A stretch of 61,416 nt of DNA from Alphaproteobacteria bacterium UBA830. GTDB taxonomy: Bacteria; Pseudomonadota; Alphaproteobacteria; MPNO01; UBA830. Below are positions 60,433 through 61,416 of this stretch, piece after piece (the stretch's first letter is position 1; each line of letters opens with the position of its first letter). Location of the stretch: assembly GCA_905181725.1 (NCBI GenBank), contig CAJIYX010000003.1, positions 1-61,416 of the forward strand, in the 5' to 3' direction. Both the position numbers and the translations under genes were made by a program. The notes under the pieces were generated by a model, which had not been told where the DNA came from, searched no databases, and was given only the letters and a program-made list of their open reading frames with translations.

Positions 60433-61125
60433 ATGTCTGATCTCTTCTCGAAAAATTGTTGGTATGCGATTGGCGGGTCGACGGCGCTCGAAGCCGGCGG
60501 GGTCTCCCCGGCACGTCTGTTTGGCGAGGAGCGGGTCGTCTGGCGCGGTGAAGACGGCGCCAGCCATGTATGGCAGAACCAGTGCATCCACCGCGGCATG
60601 CGGCTGCAATACGGTTTTGTCGACCAGAACCGATTGAGCTGCCGTTATCACGGCTGGCGTTTCGGCGGAGACGGCAAATGTGCGAACATTCCCGCACACC
60701 CGGATATGACCCCACCGGACGATTTCTGTGTTCCGGCGTATCCATCGGCCGAAAACAACGGGCTGATCTGGACCACAACCGGGAAACCCGATGATTCCCC
60801 GCCGGACCTTTCGGGTTGCGTAAACCTGACCTTCTGCCGGTCCATCGTGATCGATACAAACCCCACCGAGGTCGACAAGGCGGTATCTGCTCTGGCTTCT
60901 TCCAGTCGGGTTGCGCCAGGCGTAACGGCCGTCGAAACATCTGCTGACGAGACAATTATCATCGCAATTCAGCCGGTCGACGGCGAAAAGACCCAGCTTC
61001 ACGTCCTCACCGCGGCTGCGGACACGACTGCAGCCAGGCGGCGGGCGTCAACCTGGGCCCGACAGTTCCGCTGGCAGGTTGAAAACGTCGTTGGCGCTGA
61101 AACTGCATCACAAAACGCAGCCTGA
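60433..61125 (+). CDS. Short Rieske protein lacking the catalytic iron site
   Basis: 230 residues. The Rieske motif is complete (QCIHRGMRL and CRYHGWRFGGDGKCANIPAH, about residues 50-90) in the usual N-terminal oxygenase setting (NCWYAIGG, then NNGLIWTTTGKP). After residue 125 there are only about 105 residues and no Asn/Asp-x2-Asp-x2-His-x4-His iron motif, where a normal oxygenase has about 220-300. The C-terminal part looks like half of a START-type fold. The next gene (61140) looks like the opposite: an oxygenase lacking the Rieske centre. The two may form a split enzyme. Fifteen bases separate them, with AGGAGG between. Confidence 0.85.
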   Translation: MSDLFSKNCWYAIGGSTALEAGGVSPARLFGEERVVWRGEDGASHVWQNQCIHRGMRLQYGFVDQNRLSCRYHGWRFGGDGKCANIPAHPDMTPPDDFCVPAYPSAENNGLIWTTTGKPDDSPPDLSGCVNLTFCRSIVIDTNPTEVDKAVSALASSSRVAPGVTAVETSADETIIIAIQPVDGEKTQLHVLTAAADTTAARRRASTWARQFRWQVENVVGAETASQNAA

Positions 61126-61139
61126 CAGGAGGCGATACG

Positions 61140-61416
61140 ATGGCGAAGACTTCAGACCCCGTTGCCCTGAATGACTGGCAGGCAGTCGGGAACATAGACG
61201 AGATCAAATCCGGCAAACGACGGAACACCCGCCTGCTGGGGCAGGATATTATTGTCGAGATGGATGGCGACCGTCCCCGCATGTTCGAAGCGAACGCGGA
61301 TGGCGGGCCGGGCCAGGAACATCCGGCACAGATTATGTACGGACATATCTGGACCACGCTCGGAACGCCTGCAAAACCACCGCTCAACATGCCCGAATTT
61401 CTCGAAGACGGTCGCC
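61140..61416 (+). CDS. Rieske-less oxygenase-like protein, partial (cut by the window end)
   Basis: About 92 residues seen, from ATG 61140 after GACAGGAGGCGATAC. The start (DWQAVGNIDEIKSGKRRNTR, LLGQDIIVEMDG) and the part from IMYGHIWTTLGTPAKPPLNM on match the two sides of a Rieske oxygenase N-terminal domain, but the Cys-x-His and Cys-x2-His ligands in between are missing: MFEANADGGPGQEHPAQ replaces them with a short loop. The catalytic START domain should follow beyond 61416. Probably the catalytic partner of the upstream short Rieske protein. Confidence 0.7.
   Translation, partial: MAKTSDPVALNDWQAVGNIDEIKSGKRRNTRLLGQDIIVEMDGDRPRMFEANADGGPGQEHPAQIMYGHIWTTLGTPAKPPLNMPEFLEDGR

Noticed and set aside
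60304-61002. Minus-strand frame opposite the short Rieske protein and the upstream extension of the SDR frame to 60955
   Set aside because: No homology; the Rieske motif on the plus strand and the SDR start at 60280 explain the region.
1-61416. CRISPR arrays, tRNA, rRNA, insertion sequences, prophage
   Set aside because: No regularly spaced repeats, no cloverleaf or rRNA sequence and no transposase or integrase motifs were recognised on either strand.

Overview
The window is GC-rich, densely coded chromosomal DNA from an alphaproteobacterium, most likely a free-living, Rhodospirillales-like heterotroph. The best lineage marker is GcrA (7050-7427), a cell-cycle regulator known from Alphaproteobacteria, together with GANTC (CcrM-type) sites and a DnaA-box cluster in front of it. 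MntR, Tat-type and RTX-type genes, TRAP and TctC-type solute uptake and box-type benzoyl-CoA catabolism fit the same group. No rRNA, tRNA, CRISPR array, insertion sequence or phage gene was recognised.

Layout. 57-6220: MATE exporter, a histidine-kinase remnant, then a TRAP transporter operon (dctPQM) ending in a fumarate-reductase-like flavoprotein. 6340-8689: VOC protein, gcrA, an orphan N-terminal scrap of a Rieske oxygenase, a DksA/TraR zinc-finger protein and a frameshifted SleB-type cell wall hydrolase. 8978-13893: hyuA-hyuB hydantoinase/oxoprolinase pair behind a zinc alcohol dehydrogenase, divergent from a PDC-hydrolase-like amidohydrolase (14105). 14976-25602: housekeeping and mixed genes (HMCES/YedK, polytopic GT-C-like protein, CysQ, Sua5, D-2-hydroxyacid dehydrogenase, acyl-CoA dehydrogenase, speD-speE, a thioredoxin-fold/2OG-oxygenase fusion). 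25649-31437: CAP protein, acyl-CoA synthetase, MDR reductase, then a thiol-linked trio (cysteine-dioxygenase-like cupin, Lrp regulator, ChaC). 31738-36626: NCS2 permease, an RTX fragment, TctC-type binding protein, and a Lin0512/LigA/LigB mini-cluster. 36662-40497: nrdB, nrdA and mntR, with two matching inverted repeats upstream of nrdA. 40623-42308: a decay zone with two pseudogenes. 42299-61416: aromatic-compound catabolism: PEP-mutase-family lyase, amidase, PhyH oxygenase, three CoA ligases, BoxB and BoxC, a RidA/Rieske/HTH-fusion operon, a VanA-like oxygenase with an SDR, and at the right edge a two-gene Rieske system that looks split between polypeptides.

Function. The right third reads as a set of peripheral and central steps for aromatic acids: CoA ligation, epoxidation of benzoyl-CoA (BoxB), ring cleavage (BoxC), and at least three Rieske proteins for hydroxylation or O-demethylation. 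BoxA and dedicated Rieske reductases are not in the window. The left third reads as uptake and oxidation of organic acids or lactam/hydantoin-like compounds.

The most unusual features are (1) the split Rieske pair at 60433-61416; (2) the fused protein at 55578-56207, with a recombinase-like HTH tail next to a Rieske oxygenase and a RidA homologue that lacks the usual arginine; (3) a DnaA-box cluster in front of gcrA and DnaA-like inverted repeats in front of nrdAB; and (4) an unusually high number of recognisable decaying genes (eight or nine), several with an amber codon at a plausible former Gln position.
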